The notes beneath the pieces are model-generated. The model was not told the DNA's origin, did not search any database, and was given only the letters and a program-made list of their open reading frames with translations. This document shows, piece after piece, positions 31,831 to 41,369 of a stretch of 64,000 nucleotides of DNA; the first letter of the stretch is position 1, and every line of letters starts with the position of its first letter. Both the position numbers and the translations under genes were made by a program. The DNA comes from Cryobacterium arcticum (GTDB taxonomy: Bacteria > Actinomycetota > Actinomycetes > Actinomycetales > Microbacteriaceae): the NCBI RefSeq assembly GCF_003185895.1, contig NZ_QHLY01000013.1, positions 120,861-184,860 on the forward strand. Reading direction: 5' to 3'.

Positions 31831-33132
31831 ATGTTCCACATGGGATGGTTTGTCGGCCAGGGCTTCAGCGCCAACGGCTGGACGGACTTCTGGGCCGGCA
31901 ACCGGGTGAACACCTGGATGAAGCCTGACCTGTACATGGACCTGGGCCGGGCCATGGAGCGGTCCGGCTTCGACTACATGATGCTCGAAGACGCCTCGCT
32001 GATTCCCGACACCTTCAACGGGTCGATGGAGACGTACCTCAAGTACGGCATGAGCGCGCCGAAGAACGACCCGGTCACGCTGGTTCCGCTGGTCGGGCAC
32101 GTCACCAGCCGCCTGGGCATCATCGCGACCATCACCACGTCGTTCTATCACCCGTTCATGGCCGCGCGGCTGATGTCCTCCCTGGACCACATCACCGACG
32201 GCCGGGTGGGCGCCAACCTGGTCACCGCGCACAGCCCGCGGGGAGCGCAGAACTACGGCAGGCCCGCGCTCGCCGAACACGACACCCGCTACCGGATGGC
32301 GCGGGAGTGGGTGCAGGTCGCCGACCAGCTCTGGAATTCGTGGGAGGACGGCGCCGTGCTGGGCGACCTGGAGACGCCGCGACTGGTCGACCACACCAAG
32401 GTGCACACGATCGATTTCGAGGGCGAGTTCTTCTCTTCCCGCGGTCCGCTCAACACCATTCCGAGCCCGCAGCGCCGCCCGGTGATCTGCCAGGCCGGCG
32501 GCTCACCGGCCGGCCGGGAATTCGCCGCCGAGGTGGCCGACACCATCATCGCCGGCGGCAAGAGCGTCGAGGCGATGAAGTCCTATCGCGACGACATCAC
32601 CGAGCGGATGCTCCGATTCGGCCGGAATCCCACCGACTGCAAGGTACTCATGACGGCCAACCCCGTGCTGGGGGAGACCAACGAGGAGGCCAGGGAGAAG
32701 AAGCGCCGCCAGCAGGCCGAGAACGACGACAAACTGGACTACTTCCTGGCGGCGCTGTCGTACACCACCGCAATCGACATGGGAAAGTTCGACCTGGATG
32801 CGCCGTTGCCCGACGGGCTGACCACCGACGGGGCGCAGAGTATCCTCACCGACATTCAGCGCATCGCCAACGGCCGCACCCTGCGCGAGATCGCGATCGG
32901 CCCGAAGGACGCCGACTCCGCCCTCTTCGTGGGCACCCCCGACGCCGTCGCCAGCATGATGGGCGACATCATCGACGAGTCCGGCGCCGACGGGTTCCTG
33001 CTCGGCAACCCCATCGACCGGCGGTCGGTGAGCGAGATCACTGACGGCCTGATGCCGGCGCTGCAGAGGCGCGGGCTCGTGCGTGACCACTACGAGCACG
33101 CCCTGTTCCGGGACAACCTGCTCGCGTTCTAA
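31831..33132 (+). CDS. NtaA/SnaA/DszA-family flavin monooxygenase, copy 2
   Basis: Also 433 aa and clearly a tandem paralogue of the preceding gene: both open MFHM.WF, both have [12 protein letters not shown], both have GEF...RGPLNT.PSPQ and both end in [15 protein letters not shown] good SD (AAAGAGGA) precedes the ATG. Differences concentrate between residues 120 and 260, so substrates may differ or the two may act on one pathway in sequence. The start lies 41 nt behind copy 1, so a single operon is likely. Confidence 0.86.
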   Translation: MFHMGWFVGQGFSANGWTDFWAGNRVNTWMKPDLYMDLGRAMERSGFDYMMLEDASLIPDTFNGSMETYLKYGMSAPKNDPVTLVPLVGHVTSRLGIIATITTSFYHPFMAARLMSSLDHITDGRVGANLVTAHSPRGAQNYGRPALAEHDTRYRMAREWVQVADQLWNSWEDGAVLGDLETPRLVDHTKVHTIDFEGEFFSSRGPLNTIPSPQRRPVICQAGGSPAGREFAAEVADTIIAGGKSVEAMKSYRDDITERMLRFGRNPTDCKVLMTANPVLGETNEEAREKKRRQQAENDDKLDYFLAALSYTTAIDMGKFDLDAPLPDGLTTDGAQSILTDIQRIANGRTLREIAIGPKDADSALFVGTPDAVASMMGDIIDESGADGFLLGNPIDRRSVSEITDGLMPALQRRGLVRDHYEHALFRDNLLAF

Positions 33133-33139
33133 CGTTCAG

Positions 33140-33451
33140 TCAGGGCAAGCCGAGCAGCCGCAACCCGGCGGCTGCGGCGGCGCCCACGATGACGACCACC
33201 AGGAACGGGGCCTTCAACCACAGTGCTATGGCGGCGGCGACCAGCGCGCCGAGCCGGGAGTCGACCGCGAGTTCCTGGCCGGTCGCGACGGCGTTGGCCA
33301 CCGTGAGTGAGGCCAACAGTCCGATCGTGAGGGTGCCGGCGACCCGGGCGATGCGCGGGTTGGTCAGCCATTTCTTTGGCACGAGATAGCCGAGCAGCTT
33401 GGTGAGGAACCCGACGACGCAGGCCAGGATGATGAGCAGCCAGAGGTTCAC
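33140..33451 (-). CDS. azlD: AzlD-type branched-chain amino acid exporter subunit
   Basis: A small hydrophobic protein of 103 aa with about four helices, the second component of AzlCD exporters (leucine analogues, branched-chain amino acids). TKLLGYLVPKKWL and the following LTIGLLASLTVANAV fit the family. The GTG start overlaps the azlC stop by four bases (GTGA). The longer frame upstream is a shadow of azlC. Confidence 0.88.
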   Translation of the reverse strand: MNLWLLIILACVVGFLTKLLGYLVPKKWLTNPRIARVAGTLTIGLLASLTVANAVATGQELAVDSRLGALVAAAIALWLKAPFLVVVIVGAAAAAGLRLLGLP

Positions 33452-34176
33452 GAGGTGACCTTCGGATAAGGGTCGACGTCGGGCTCCATGCCTTCGCCCG
33501 CAGGTCCGGTGCGGTAGCCGAACCATCCGATCAGGGCCGCGACGACGGCAGCGACCAGGATCGGCACGCCCGGTGGCACGAACGGCACCGCGAGCACAGT
33601 GGCCAGGGCGCACACCGCGGCGATGGCGCCCGCCTCCCGGGAGCGCAGCCGGGGCCAGAGCAGGGCGAGGAACGCGGCGACGGCCGCTCCGTCGAGGCCC
33701 CACTGCTTAGGGTCGCCGAGGGCATCGCCGGCCAGCGCACCGACCAGGGTGAACAGGTTCCAGAGCACGAAGATGCCCACGCCGGCCACCCAGAAGCCGC
33801 GCTTCTGCTCCACCGGGTCGGTCTGCCCGGTGCTCGTGGCCAAAGACTCGTCGATGGTCACGTGGGCAGCAGCCAGGCGGCGCCATCCGGTGGGGTGCAG
33901 CAGCACATTCATCTGCATGCCATAGACAGCATTGCGGATACCCAGCAGGGCGGCGGCGCTCGCCGCTGCCACCGGGGTTCCGCCGCCGGCGATCACACCG
34001 ATGAAAGCGAACTGGGAACCGCCGGAGAAGAGCAGGAGGCTGAGCAATTGGGTTTGCCAGACATCGAGCCCGGAGGCGACTGAAAGCGCGCCGAACGAGA
34101 CTCCGTAGAGTCCGGTGGCCACCGCGATCGACAGGCCCACCCGGGCCCCGGGGGACTGACGCAGAGAGGTGGACAC
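33448..34176 (-). CDS. azlC: AzlC family branched-chain amino acid exporter subunit
   Basis: The 242-aa membrane protein has about six helices and the AzlC signatures YGVSFGALSVASGL, LLLFSGGSQFAFIGV and GIRNAVYGMQMN, which hold the conserved GGSQ and RN elements. Works with AzlD. The GTG start at 34176 follows a purine-rich region. The pair lies next to a FetB-like gene on the same strand. Confidence 0.92.
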   Translation of the reverse strand: MSTSLRQSPGARVGLSIAVATGLYGVSFGALSVASGLDVWQTQLLSLLLFSGGSQFAFIGVIAGGGTPVAAASAAALLGIRNAVYGMQMNVLLHPTGWRRLAAAHVTIDESLATSTGQTDPVEQKRGFWVAGVGIFVLWNLFTLVGALAGDALGDPKQWGLDGAAVAAFLALLWPRLRSREAGAIAAVCALATVLAVPFVPPGVPILVAAVVAALIGWFGYRTGPAGEGMEPDVDPYPKVTS

Positions 34177-34185
34177 CGGGCGATC

Positions 34186-34935
34186 CTAGCGGAGCGCCGC
34201 GGGGCGCATCCGGATGGGAGCGAGCGAGCGCACGACGACGACCGCGGTGATTGCGCCCGCGGCCATGATCGAGGCCAGCACCACGACCTGGAAGCGCCCG
34301 GCCTCCAGTGGCGAGATGCCACCGAAGATGGCGCCGACGAACGCGCCGGGCAGGGTGACGAGCCCGGTGGTCTTGGTCTGGTCGGTGGCGGGGATGAGGG
34401 CTGAGTACACCGCGTCGCGGGCGAGCCACAGAGTCGACTGCCGGGGTGTGGCACCGAGGGCGGTCCAGCCCTCCACCTCGTCCCAGCGGTCGTTCACTGA
34501 TTCGGTCAGCCGGCGGCCGGCCAGGGTGGCGATCGACATGGCGTTGCCGATGACGATGCCCCCTATTGCCAGTGCGTAGCGCGGGGAGAACTCGATGGCG
34601 CCGGTGCTGAACACGATGAGCAGCGTGACGAGGATGCCGGCGGCCATCGCCGTGGCGACCAGGCGGAAGTGATTCCAGCTCCAGTGCAACCGCCGGGTGG
34701 CGGTGACGGAGGCGACGGTGAACATCACCAGCAGGGCCACCGTCACCCAGAGCGGGCTGGTGATCACGCCGCTGAGGATGACGCTGATCAGGGCGAGCTG
34801 GGCGGCGCCGCGGAGGATCGCCAGGGCGGGCGCGAACCGGTGCGGGGTGTGCGACCCCCACAGCACCGCGACGGTGATGGCCACCAGCGCCCCCACGCCG
34901 ATCAGCGTCGGCACGAGGTCGGAAAGGCCGGTCAT
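34186..34935 (-). CDS. fetB: FetB/UPF0014 family permease
   Basis: The 249-aa protein has seven predicted helices and the family signatures RGAAQLALISVIL, GAIEFSPRYALAIGGIVIGNAMS, and the coupling loop EVEGWTALGATPRQS. E. coli FetB pairs with the ATPase FetA to export iron, and plant relatives act in aluminium tolerance. No FetA-like ATPase gene adjoins; whether one exists elsewhere cannot be seen. It is separated from azlC by only 9 bp, so the three may be one transcript. Confidence 0.85.
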   Translation of the reverse strand: MTGLSDLVPTLIGVGALVAITVAVLWGSHTPHRFAPALAILRGAAQLALISVILSGVITSPLWVTVALLVMFTVASVTATRRLHWSWNHFRLVATAMAAGILVTLLIVFSTGAIEFSPRYALAIGGIVIGNAMSIATLAGRRLTESVNDRWDEVEGWTALGATPRQSTLWLARDAVYSALIPATDQTKTTGLVTLPGAFVGAIFGGISPLEAGRFQVVVLASIMAAGAITAVVVVRSLAPIRMRPAALR

Positions 34936-34939
34936 CTGT

Positions 34940-35362
34940 TCAGCGTAGCGAGAGCCGGGTCTGGGTCTGACCGGCGCCGGCCTGCGTCTTCAGGCGGTGC
35001 AGCAGGTCATTGAGCCGACTGGTGTCCGCGACCCAGACGTGCAGCAGGTAGTCGTAGGGTCCGGTCACGTGCACGGCATCGTGCACCTCGGGTTCGGCCA
35101 GGGCGGCGTGCACGAACGTCACGGAATCGACATCCGTCTTCAACCGAACGTCGATGAACGCCTCGAGGCCGGTGCCGCCGCGGGCCGGTTGGTCGTCGGC
35201 GAGCACCGCTTGGTAACCGACGATGATGCCGTGTGCCTCGAGTTTGCGCACCCGCGCCGACGCCGCGTTGGTGCTCAGGCCGACAGCCGCGCCCAAGGCG
35301 CTGAACGAAATACGGCCATCTCGCCGCAGGATGCTGAGTATTTCGCTGTCGATGTCATCCAT
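34940..35362 (-). CDS. Lrp/AsnC family regulator
   Basis: The 140-aa protein has an AsnC HTH (DGRISFSALGAAVGLSTNAASARVRKL, read as two helices with a turn) and a RAM ligand domain (FIDVRLKTD, GPYDYLLHVWV). Divergent from a LysE exporter gene, an arrangement in which the regulator typically activates export when amino acids accumulate. TACAAT on the minus strand (35374-35369) ends 6 nt before the ATG, so the message is probably leaderless. The fetB gene begins just downstream. Confidence 0.92.
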   Translation of the reverse strand: MDDIDSEILSILRRDGRISFSALGAAVGLSTNAASARVRKLEAHGIIVGYQAVLADDQPARGGTGLEAFIDVRLKTDVDSVTFVHAALAEPEVHDAVHVTGPYDYLLHVWVADTSRLNDLLHRLKTQAGAGQTQTRLSLR

Positions 35363-35368
35363 GCCGTG

Positions 35369-35374
35369 ATTGTA
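35369..35374 (-). promoter_or_regulatory. -10 element TACAAT of the Lrp gene
   Basis: A near-consensus hexamer 6 nt upstream of the ATG at 35362; no SD fits between. Confidence 0.5.
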
Positions 35375-35431
35375 GCTGTGCCACCGCGAATACCCCGGCG
35401 TGCGTGCGGGTGGGGGAGCAGGATCCCGGGT

Positions 35432-36076
35432 ATGGATATCGAGTGGGGACCACTGATCGGGGCCGGACTGCTGGCCGGATGGGGCGTCGCCGTTCCGCTC
35501 GGCGCCATCGGGCTTCTGGTGGTGCGGAAGGCCCTGGTGGGTGGTTTCCGGGCCGGTGCAGCGGCAGCGCTAGCGGTGGCGCTGGTCGATGGCGCCTACT
35601 GTGCGGTCGCGGTCACGCTCGGTGCGGTCGTGAGCCCGGTGATCAGGTCGTGGGGCGCGGCGCCGCAGGTGGTCGCCGGGCTGGTTCTGATCATTCTGGG
35701 CGTGCACGGCCTGACCCGGCCGAGCCCGGGGCCGGCCGGGGATCCCGGGCCGGAGCGGCGAGCGTCGCCGGTCCGGATCTTCCTGACGTTTCTGGGCCTC
35801 ACGGCTCTCAACCCGGCAACATTGCTGTACTTCGGGGCCCTGACCGCGGCACTGCCGTCCGAGCTCGGCGTCGACCGGGCGCCGGCCATGTTCGTGGCCG
35901 GCGTGGTTGTCGCCTCGCTCGCCTGGCAGCTTGGCCTGGCCGTGTTGGGCGCAGTCGGTGCCGGCCGGATCGGTGCTCGGGGCCAGGCCGTGTTGAGTGC
36001 CAGCGGTTACGGCCTTGTTGTCGGCCTGGGTGTGGCCGCGGTCATCGGGCCGTTGCTCATGGCCGGAAGTGGCTAG
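35432..36076 (+). CDS. LysE family amino acid exporter
   Basis: The 214-aa inner-membrane protein has about six helices. The N-terminal LLAGWGVAVPLGAIGLLVVRKAL segment is the LysE/RhtB signature with the conserved proline, and LTALNPATLLYFGAL contains the NP motif of the second repeat. It probably exports lysine, arginine or a similar amino acid. The start is ATG 35432. It is divergent from the Lrp regulator, and its stop overlaps the nagB stop on the opposite strand by 3-4 bases. Confidence 0.88.
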   Translation: MDIEWGPLIGAGLLAGWGVAVPLGAIGLLVVRKALVGGFRAGAAAALAVALVDGAYCAVAVTLGAVVSPVIRSWGAAPQVVAGLVLIILGVHGLTRPSPGPAGDPGPERRASPVRIFLTFLGLTALNPATLLYFGALTAALPSELGVDRAPAMFVAGVVVASLAWQLGLAVLGAVGAGRIGARGQAVLSASGYGLVVGLGVAAVIGPLLMAGSG

Positions 36077-36858
36077 ACGACCTGCCAGGCCGGCTTGTTC
36101 GCGTAGGCGTAGCGGTAGTAGTCGAGATTGGTCAGGCGGGAGGCTGCGGCTTCGTCGACGAGCACGGTGACGTGCGGGTGCAGCTGGATGACGGAACCGG
36201 GGCTGCTCGAGGTGACCGGGCCCTCGATGGCGCCCGCGATGGCTTCGGCCTTTTCCTCGCCGAAGGCCAGCAGGATCAGGTGGCGGGCGCGGCGGATGGT
36301 GCCCAGGCCCTGGGTGAGGCAGTGGATGGGCACGTCGTCGGGCGACATGAAGAACCGGGCGTTGTCGATCCGGGTCTTCTCGGTGAGCGTCTTCACGCGG
36401 GTGAGCGAGGCGAACGAGGAACCGGGTTCGTTGAAGCCGACGTGGCCCGTGCGGCCGATGCCGAGGATCTGCACGTCGACGCCGCCGGCGGCGCGGATGG
36501 CTGCCTCGTAGTCGCTGCCGGCGGTCTCCAGGGTGGCCAGGTCGCCGTTGGGTACCCGGATGTTGCCGGGGGTGAGCCCGAGCGGCTCGACGGCGTCGCG
36601 GGTGATGACGGCGCGGTAGCTCTCCGGGTGCCCGGCGGGCAGGCCCACGTATTCGTCGAGGGCGAAGCCGCGTACCCGCGAGACGTCGAGCGGGTCGGCA
36701 CGGAGCGACTCGGCGAGGGCGCGGTACGTCGACATCGGGGTGGAGCCGGTAGCCAGGCCGAGAACGGCATCCGGTTTCTGGCTGATCAGTCTTCTGATCG
36801 ATGCGGCGGCGAGAATGCCGGCGTCGGTCTCGGATTCGAGGACGACTACTTCAGCCAA
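36073..36858 (-). CDS. nagB: Glucosamine-6-phosphate deaminase
   Basis: Converts glucosamine-6-phosphate to fructose-6-phosphate and ammonia. The 261-aa protein shows the family elements GLATGSTP (phosphate loop), FALDEYVGLP with the catalytic Asp, and GIGRTGHVGFNEPGSSF. The start is TTG 36858 with GGAG 6 nt upstream. It is the last gene of the minus-strand GntR-EIIC-nagB unit. Confidence 0.96.
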   Translation of the reverse strand: MAEVVVLESETDAGILAAASIRRLISQKPDAVLGLATGSTPMSTYRALAESLRADPLDVSRVRGFALDEYVGLPAGHPESYRAVITRDAVEPLGLTPGNIRVPNGDLATLETAGSDYEAAIRAAGGVDVQILGIGRTGHVGFNEPGSSFASLTRVKTLTEKTRIDNARFFMSPDDVPIHCLTQGLGTIRRARHLILLAFGEEKAEAIAGAIEGPVTSSSPGSVIQLHPHVTVLVDEAAASRLTNLDYYRYAYANKPAWQVV

Positions 36859-36918
36859 GGGATACTCCAGGTGCGATTAGTGGGATGGTGCGGATGGTCG
36901 TGGGGTACTGCGCTGATT

Positions 36919-36953
36919 GCCGGTGGTCGGGGCGTGAGCCGACGACCACCGGC
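36919..36953 (-). terminator. Intercistronic hairpin between EIIC and nagB
   Basis: GCCGGTGGTCG (36919-36929) pairs with CGACCACCGGC (36943-36953) over a 13-nt loop, 18 nt after the EIIC stop. No T-run follows; it may reduce readthrough or stabilise the upstream message. Confidence 0.55.
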
Positions 36954-36970
36954 GGGGAAAGGAGGGAACG

Positions 36971-38215
<1,245 letters not shown>

Positions 38216-38361
38216 GGATTCCTCCTGTGGTGGTGCTCGGTGTGTGTCTTGTGGACTATCGAGTGGTGCGCGTGCGGCTGAAGGGCTTGTCGATGGAAGT
38301 TGGCATGCTGGCGCTGCCGATGAGCTCGGCAGGCCGCCCTGGTGGGGCGAGGCAGGCTGAC

Positions 38362-39108
38362 TTACAGGTCGTGGTTGAGGTTGAGGGTCATGTGGATTTG
38401 GTAGCGGTCGCCTCGATACCACGAGGTGACGTGCTCAACGGGGGTGGACCCCGCCGATGAAGTGCGGAGGAACACGAGGAGGGGGACGCCCACTTCGATA
38501 CCGAGGGGTTCGGCCAGTTCGGCGTTGGCGGTCTCTGCCCACGCGGTCTGCTCGGCGTGGTCGATGCGCAGGCCGTATTCGGTGGCGAAGGTGGCGTAGA
38601 GCGAACGGGTGAGATCCTGGCTGTTGAGGTCGGGCAGCAGGCCGGCAGGATAGTAGCCGCGTTCGAAGGCCATCGGGATGCCGCCGGCGAGCCGCAGGCG
38701 TTCCACCTGCTGCACCTGAGCACCGGCCTTGAGGCCCAGCGCGGCGCGCACTTCGAGCGGCGCCTCCATCAGCGTCGACCCCATCACGACGGTGGCTGGA
38801 ACGAGCCCGCGGCGGCGCATGTCTTCGGTGAACGACGCCAGGTGCAGATCGCTCTGAACGCGCTCGCCGGTCACGAAGGTGCCCTTGCCCTGGATGCGGT
38901 ACAGCACGCCCTCGTCAACGAGCTGGCGGATTGCCTCCCGAACTGTTGAGCGGCTCACGCCGTATTTGGTCATGAGTTTGCGTTCCGGGGGGATCGCGGC
39001 GTGGGGCGCCAGGTCGGTCTCGACTCGTTCGAGCAGAATGGTGCGCAGCTGCACGTGCTTGGGCACGGCGCCGCTGGCGAGAACCGGGCTGTCGTCGAGT
39101 TGTGTCAC
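38362..39108 (-). CDS. GntR family regulator, HutC subfamily (DasR/NagR-like)
   Basis: The 248-aa regulator has a winged helix (IPPERKLMTKYGVSRSTVREAIRQL) and a UTRA effector domain (IPMAFERGYYP, VEHVTSWYRGDRY). DasR and NagR of this subfamily sense glucosamine-6-phosphate or GlcNAc-6-phosphate and repress GlcNAc genes. The position between EIIC and the divergent EIIB-EIIA-nagA unit supports the same job. The start is GTG 39108 with AAAGGTGG upstream. It probably also controls its own promoter through the inverted repeats in the 251-bp intergenic region. Confidence 0.93.
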   Translation of the reverse strand: MTQLDDSPVLASGAVPKHVQLRTILLERVETDLAPHAAIPPERKLMTKYGVSRSTVREAIRQLVDEGVLYRIQGKGTFVTGERVQSDLHLASFTEDMRRRGLVPATVVMGSTLMEAPLEVRAALGLKAGAQVQQVERLRLAGGIPMAFERGYYPAGLLPDLNSQDLTRSLYATFATEYGLRIDHAEQTAWAETANAELAEPLGIEVGVPLLVFLRTSSAGSTPVEHVTSWYRGDRYQIHMTLNLNHDL

Positions 39109-39193
39109 GACTGCGCCACCTTTCGGGAGGACTGGCTTCGAGGAATCTGGCTAGCGGTTTCTGCTGATTTCTGTGATCCAGCTGACAACCGAC

Positions 39194-39246
39194 CGGACCA
39201 CTTCCGCTTTGTGGTCCGTACTGGTACGGTCCAATTACTCGATAAT
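39194..39246. promoter_or_regulatory. GlcNAc divergent promoter/operator region
   Basis: CGGACCAC (39194-39201) and GTGGTCCG (39211-39218) form a perfect 8-bp inverted repeat with 9-nt spacer. CCGTAC-TG-GTACGG (39216-39229) overlaps its right arm. GATAAT at 39241-39246 is a good -10 for EIIB. The TGGTC/GACCA core resembles DasR/NagR half-sites (TGGTCTAGACCA), so this is the likely target of the GntR protein. Confidence 0.6.
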
Positions 39247-39359
39247 GAAGGTGCGGCGGTTGGTTTGTCAAGGGCCGACCCGCACGGGCTTCTCGCCGAC
39301 GAGAGCCTCCTTCCCGACCGTTCGACCCCCAGCGCACTGCAACAACTGAGGAGTAACTG

Positions 39360-39593
39360 ATGAGTAGCAAGGCAGAAAAGATCCTGGCCGGCCTCGGCGG
39401 CGCCGACAATGTCATCGACATCGAGGCGTGCATCACCCGGCTGCGCACCGAGGTGACCGACCCCTCGCTGGTTGACGAACCCGCCCTCAAGGCCGCCGGC
39501 GCGCACGGCGTGTTCCGGTCGGGCACCATCGTGCAGGTCATCGTGGGCCCTGAAGCCGACAACCTTGCCGACGACATCGAGGACCTGCGGTGA
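39360..39593 (+). CDS. PTS EIIB component (GlcNAc/glucose family), separate
   Basis: A 77-aa phosphocarrier consisting of one EIIB domain: EKILAGLGGADNVIDIEACITRLR carries the phosphocysteine C24, and IVQVIVGPEADNLADDIE ends the domain. It passes phosphate from EIIA to sugar on EIIC. GAGGAG (39348-39353) lies 6 nt before the ATG. The stop overlaps the EIIA start by four bases (GTGA). Confidence 0.93.
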   Translation: MSSKAEKILAGLGGADNVIDIEACITRLRTEVTDPSLVDEPALKAAGAHGVFRSGTIVQVIVGPEADNLADDIEDLR

Positions 39594-40063
39594 CGCTGCT
39601 CGACCTGGTCGTGCTCGCGCCGGTGCCGGGCCGCGCCGCCGCGCTCGACATCGTGCCTGACCCCACCTTCGCGCAAGCGATCGTGGGACCGGGCGCCGCC
39701 ATCGTTCCGCCCCACGCACTCATCGACGCAATCGCACCGATCACCGGCAAGCTGCTCAAGGTCTTCCCGCACGCGTACGTCATCGTGGCGCCGAGCGGGG
39801 TCGGGGTGCTCGTGCACCTCGGCATCGACACGGTGCACTTGAAGGGCGCGGGCTTCACTCTGCGCGCCCAGCAGGGCGACACTGTGACCGCCGGCGACGT
39901 GATCGTGAGCTTCGACGTTCCCGCCATCGTGGCGGCCGGCCGCGACCCGATCGTGCCGGTCATCGTCCTGGACCGGAAAGCTGCCGACATCACCCTGGCC
40001 GACGTGATCGGCCAAGGCGCCGATATCGCGGCCGGAGACACCTTCCTCACCGTCAACCGCTAA
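39590..40063 (+). CDS. PTS EIIA component (glucose family), separate
   Basis: The 157-aa EIIA-Glc-like protein has active histidine H76 (VHLGIDTVHLKG) with partner H61. It starts with the VVLAPVPGRA segment and has the family TVTAGDVIVSFD strand. It accepts phosphate from HPr and donates to the coupled EIIB. As an EIIA-Glc type it could also serve EIIC proteins lacking their own domain. The start is GTG 39590, translationally coupled. nagA follows after 27 nt. Confidence 0.93.
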   Translation: MTLLDLVVLAPVPGRAAALDIVPDPTFAQAIVGPGAAIVPPHALIDAIAPITGKLLKVFPHAYVIVAPSGVGVLVHLGIDTVHLKGAGFTLRAQQGDTVTAGDVIVSFDVPAIVAAGRDPIVPVIVLDRKAADITLADVIGQGADIAAGDTFLTVNR

Positions 40064-40090
40064 CCCGCCTTTCTGCCTGGAGATTTCGTC

Positions 40091-41302
40091 ATGACCCCGC
40101 TGACTACCCGACCCCTCACCGCGCCGCGCGTTCCGCTGGCAGGCGATGCCGGGCCCGGCACCGACAGCCCACTGCTCATCGCGGCGGGCACGGTGGTTCT
40201 GCCCGATCAGGAGCTCTCACCCGGCTGGGTCGAGGTCCGGGATGGCCTGATCGTCGCATCGGGCGCCGGTGAACCACCCCGCCCGGCGGATGTGGTGCTG
40301 CCCGCAGCCGTGCTGGCTCCAGGGTTCGTGGACGCGCACAACCACGGTGGCGGCGGCGTCAGCTTCAACGATTCGGACCCCGCAGCAGCTGCCGCGCGGA
40401 TCATCCGAACGCATCTCGGCCACGGCACGACCACGATGATGGCCAGCCTGGTGACAGCGCCTCTCGCCGAGATGGAGCGCCTGGTGCGAGCGCTCGCCGA
40501 GCTGGTACGGGCTGGCCTGCTGGCCGGCATCCACTTGGAGGGGCCGTGGTTGAGCCCCAAGCACCGGGGTGCGCACGCGGAGGAACTCTTGCGCGCGCCC
40601 GACCCGGCCAGCATCGACGCCCTGCTGGGCGCCGGTGCCGGAGCAGTGCGCATGGTCACCATCGCACCGGAACTCGACGGGGGACTTGTTGCCGTGGCCC
40701 GCATCGTGGAATACGGCGCCGTTGCCGCGATCGGTCACACGGATGCCGACTACGAGCTCACCCAGGCCGCGATCGCCGCCGGGGCCACGGTGGGCACCCA
40801 CGTGTTCAACGCCATGCGACCGCTGCATCATCGGGAACCCGGCGCAGCCCTGGCTCTGCTGGACGACCCCACGGTGTTCGCCGAGCTGGTGGCCGACGGA
40901 GTGCACCTGCACCCTGCGGTCGTTCGGCTGATCACCGAGAGCCCCGCTCGCACGGTGTTCGTCACGGATGCCATGGCAGCCGCCGGCGCCGAAGAGGGCG
41001 ACTACAAGTTGGGCGCGCTTGATGTGCGGGTGGCCGACGGTGAGGCGCGGTTGTCCGACGGCACCATCGCCGGCAGTGTGCTGACGCTGAGCGGCGCGGT
41101 GCGCTATGCGGTGCTCACCGCGGGGGTGCCGCTGGCGATGGCGATCCGTGCCGCCAGTCAGAATCCCGCCGACCTACTCGGGCTGACCGACCGCGGCCGC
41201 ATCCTGCCCGGGCTCCGCGCCGACCTGGTACTGCTCGACCCCGAGCTGCACGTGACGGCCACTCTCCACGAAGGAACCTGGGTCTCGCGAGCCGTGAGCT
41301 GA
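40091..41302 (+). CDS. nagA: N-acetylglucosamine-6-phosphate deacetylase
   Basis: Deacetylates GlcNAc-6-phosphate to glucosamine-6-phosphate, the substrate of NagB. The 403-aa amidohydrolase has FVDAHNHGGGG (the HxH-like first site), the metal glutamate in IHLEGPWLS, histidines in IGHTDA and THVFNAM, and the catalytic aspartate in VFVTDAMAAAG. NPADLLGLTDRGRI near the end is typical. GGAG precedes the ATG. The stop codon lies inside a 61-bp palindromic repeat that also acts as terminator. Confidence 0.96.
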   Translation: MTPLTTRPLTAPRVPLAGDAGPGTDSPLLIAAGTVVLPDQELSPGWVEVRDGLIVASGAGEPPRPADVVLPAAVLAPGFVDAHNHGGGGVSFNDSDPAAAAARIIRTHLGHGTTTMMASLVTAPLAEMERLVRALAELVRAGLLAGIHLEGPWLSPKHRGAHAEELLRAPDPASIDALLGAGAGAVRMVTIAPELDGGLVAVARIVEYGAVAAIGHTDADYELTQAAIAAGATVGTHVFNAMRPLHHREPGAALALLDDPTVFAELVADGVHLHPAVVRLITESPARTVFVTDAMAAAGAEEGDYKLGALDVRVADGEARLSDGTIAGSVLTLSGAVRYAVLTAGVPLAMAIRAASQNPADLLGLTDRGRILPGLRADLVLLDPELHVTATLHEGTWVSRAVS

Positions 41303-41346
41303 GCCCCCAAAAGATGCGTAAGTTGGGGCTTTTCTCTCAGCTCGCG
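41286..41346. repeat. 61-bp imperfect palindromic element, copy B
   Basis: Same length and nearly the same ends as the element at 2302-2362, in inverse orientation. It overlaps the last 17 bases of nagA and contains a terminator hairpin, AGCCCC(C)AA with TTGGGGCT followed by TTTT (41302-41334). Confidence 0.7.
41302..41334 (+). terminator. Terminator after nagA
   Basis: AGCCCCCAA (41302-41310) pairs with TTGGGGCT (41323-41330) with one bulge and is followed by TTTT. It lies within repeat copy B. Confidence 0.7.
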
Positions 41347-41357
41347 GGGCGGATGGG

Positions 41358-41363
41358 TAGGCT
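41358..41363 (+). promoter_or_regulatory. -10 element TAGGCT, leaderless start
   Basis: It ends 6 nt before GTG 41370; there is no SD. Confidence 0.5.
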
Positions 41364-41369
41364 CGCGAC

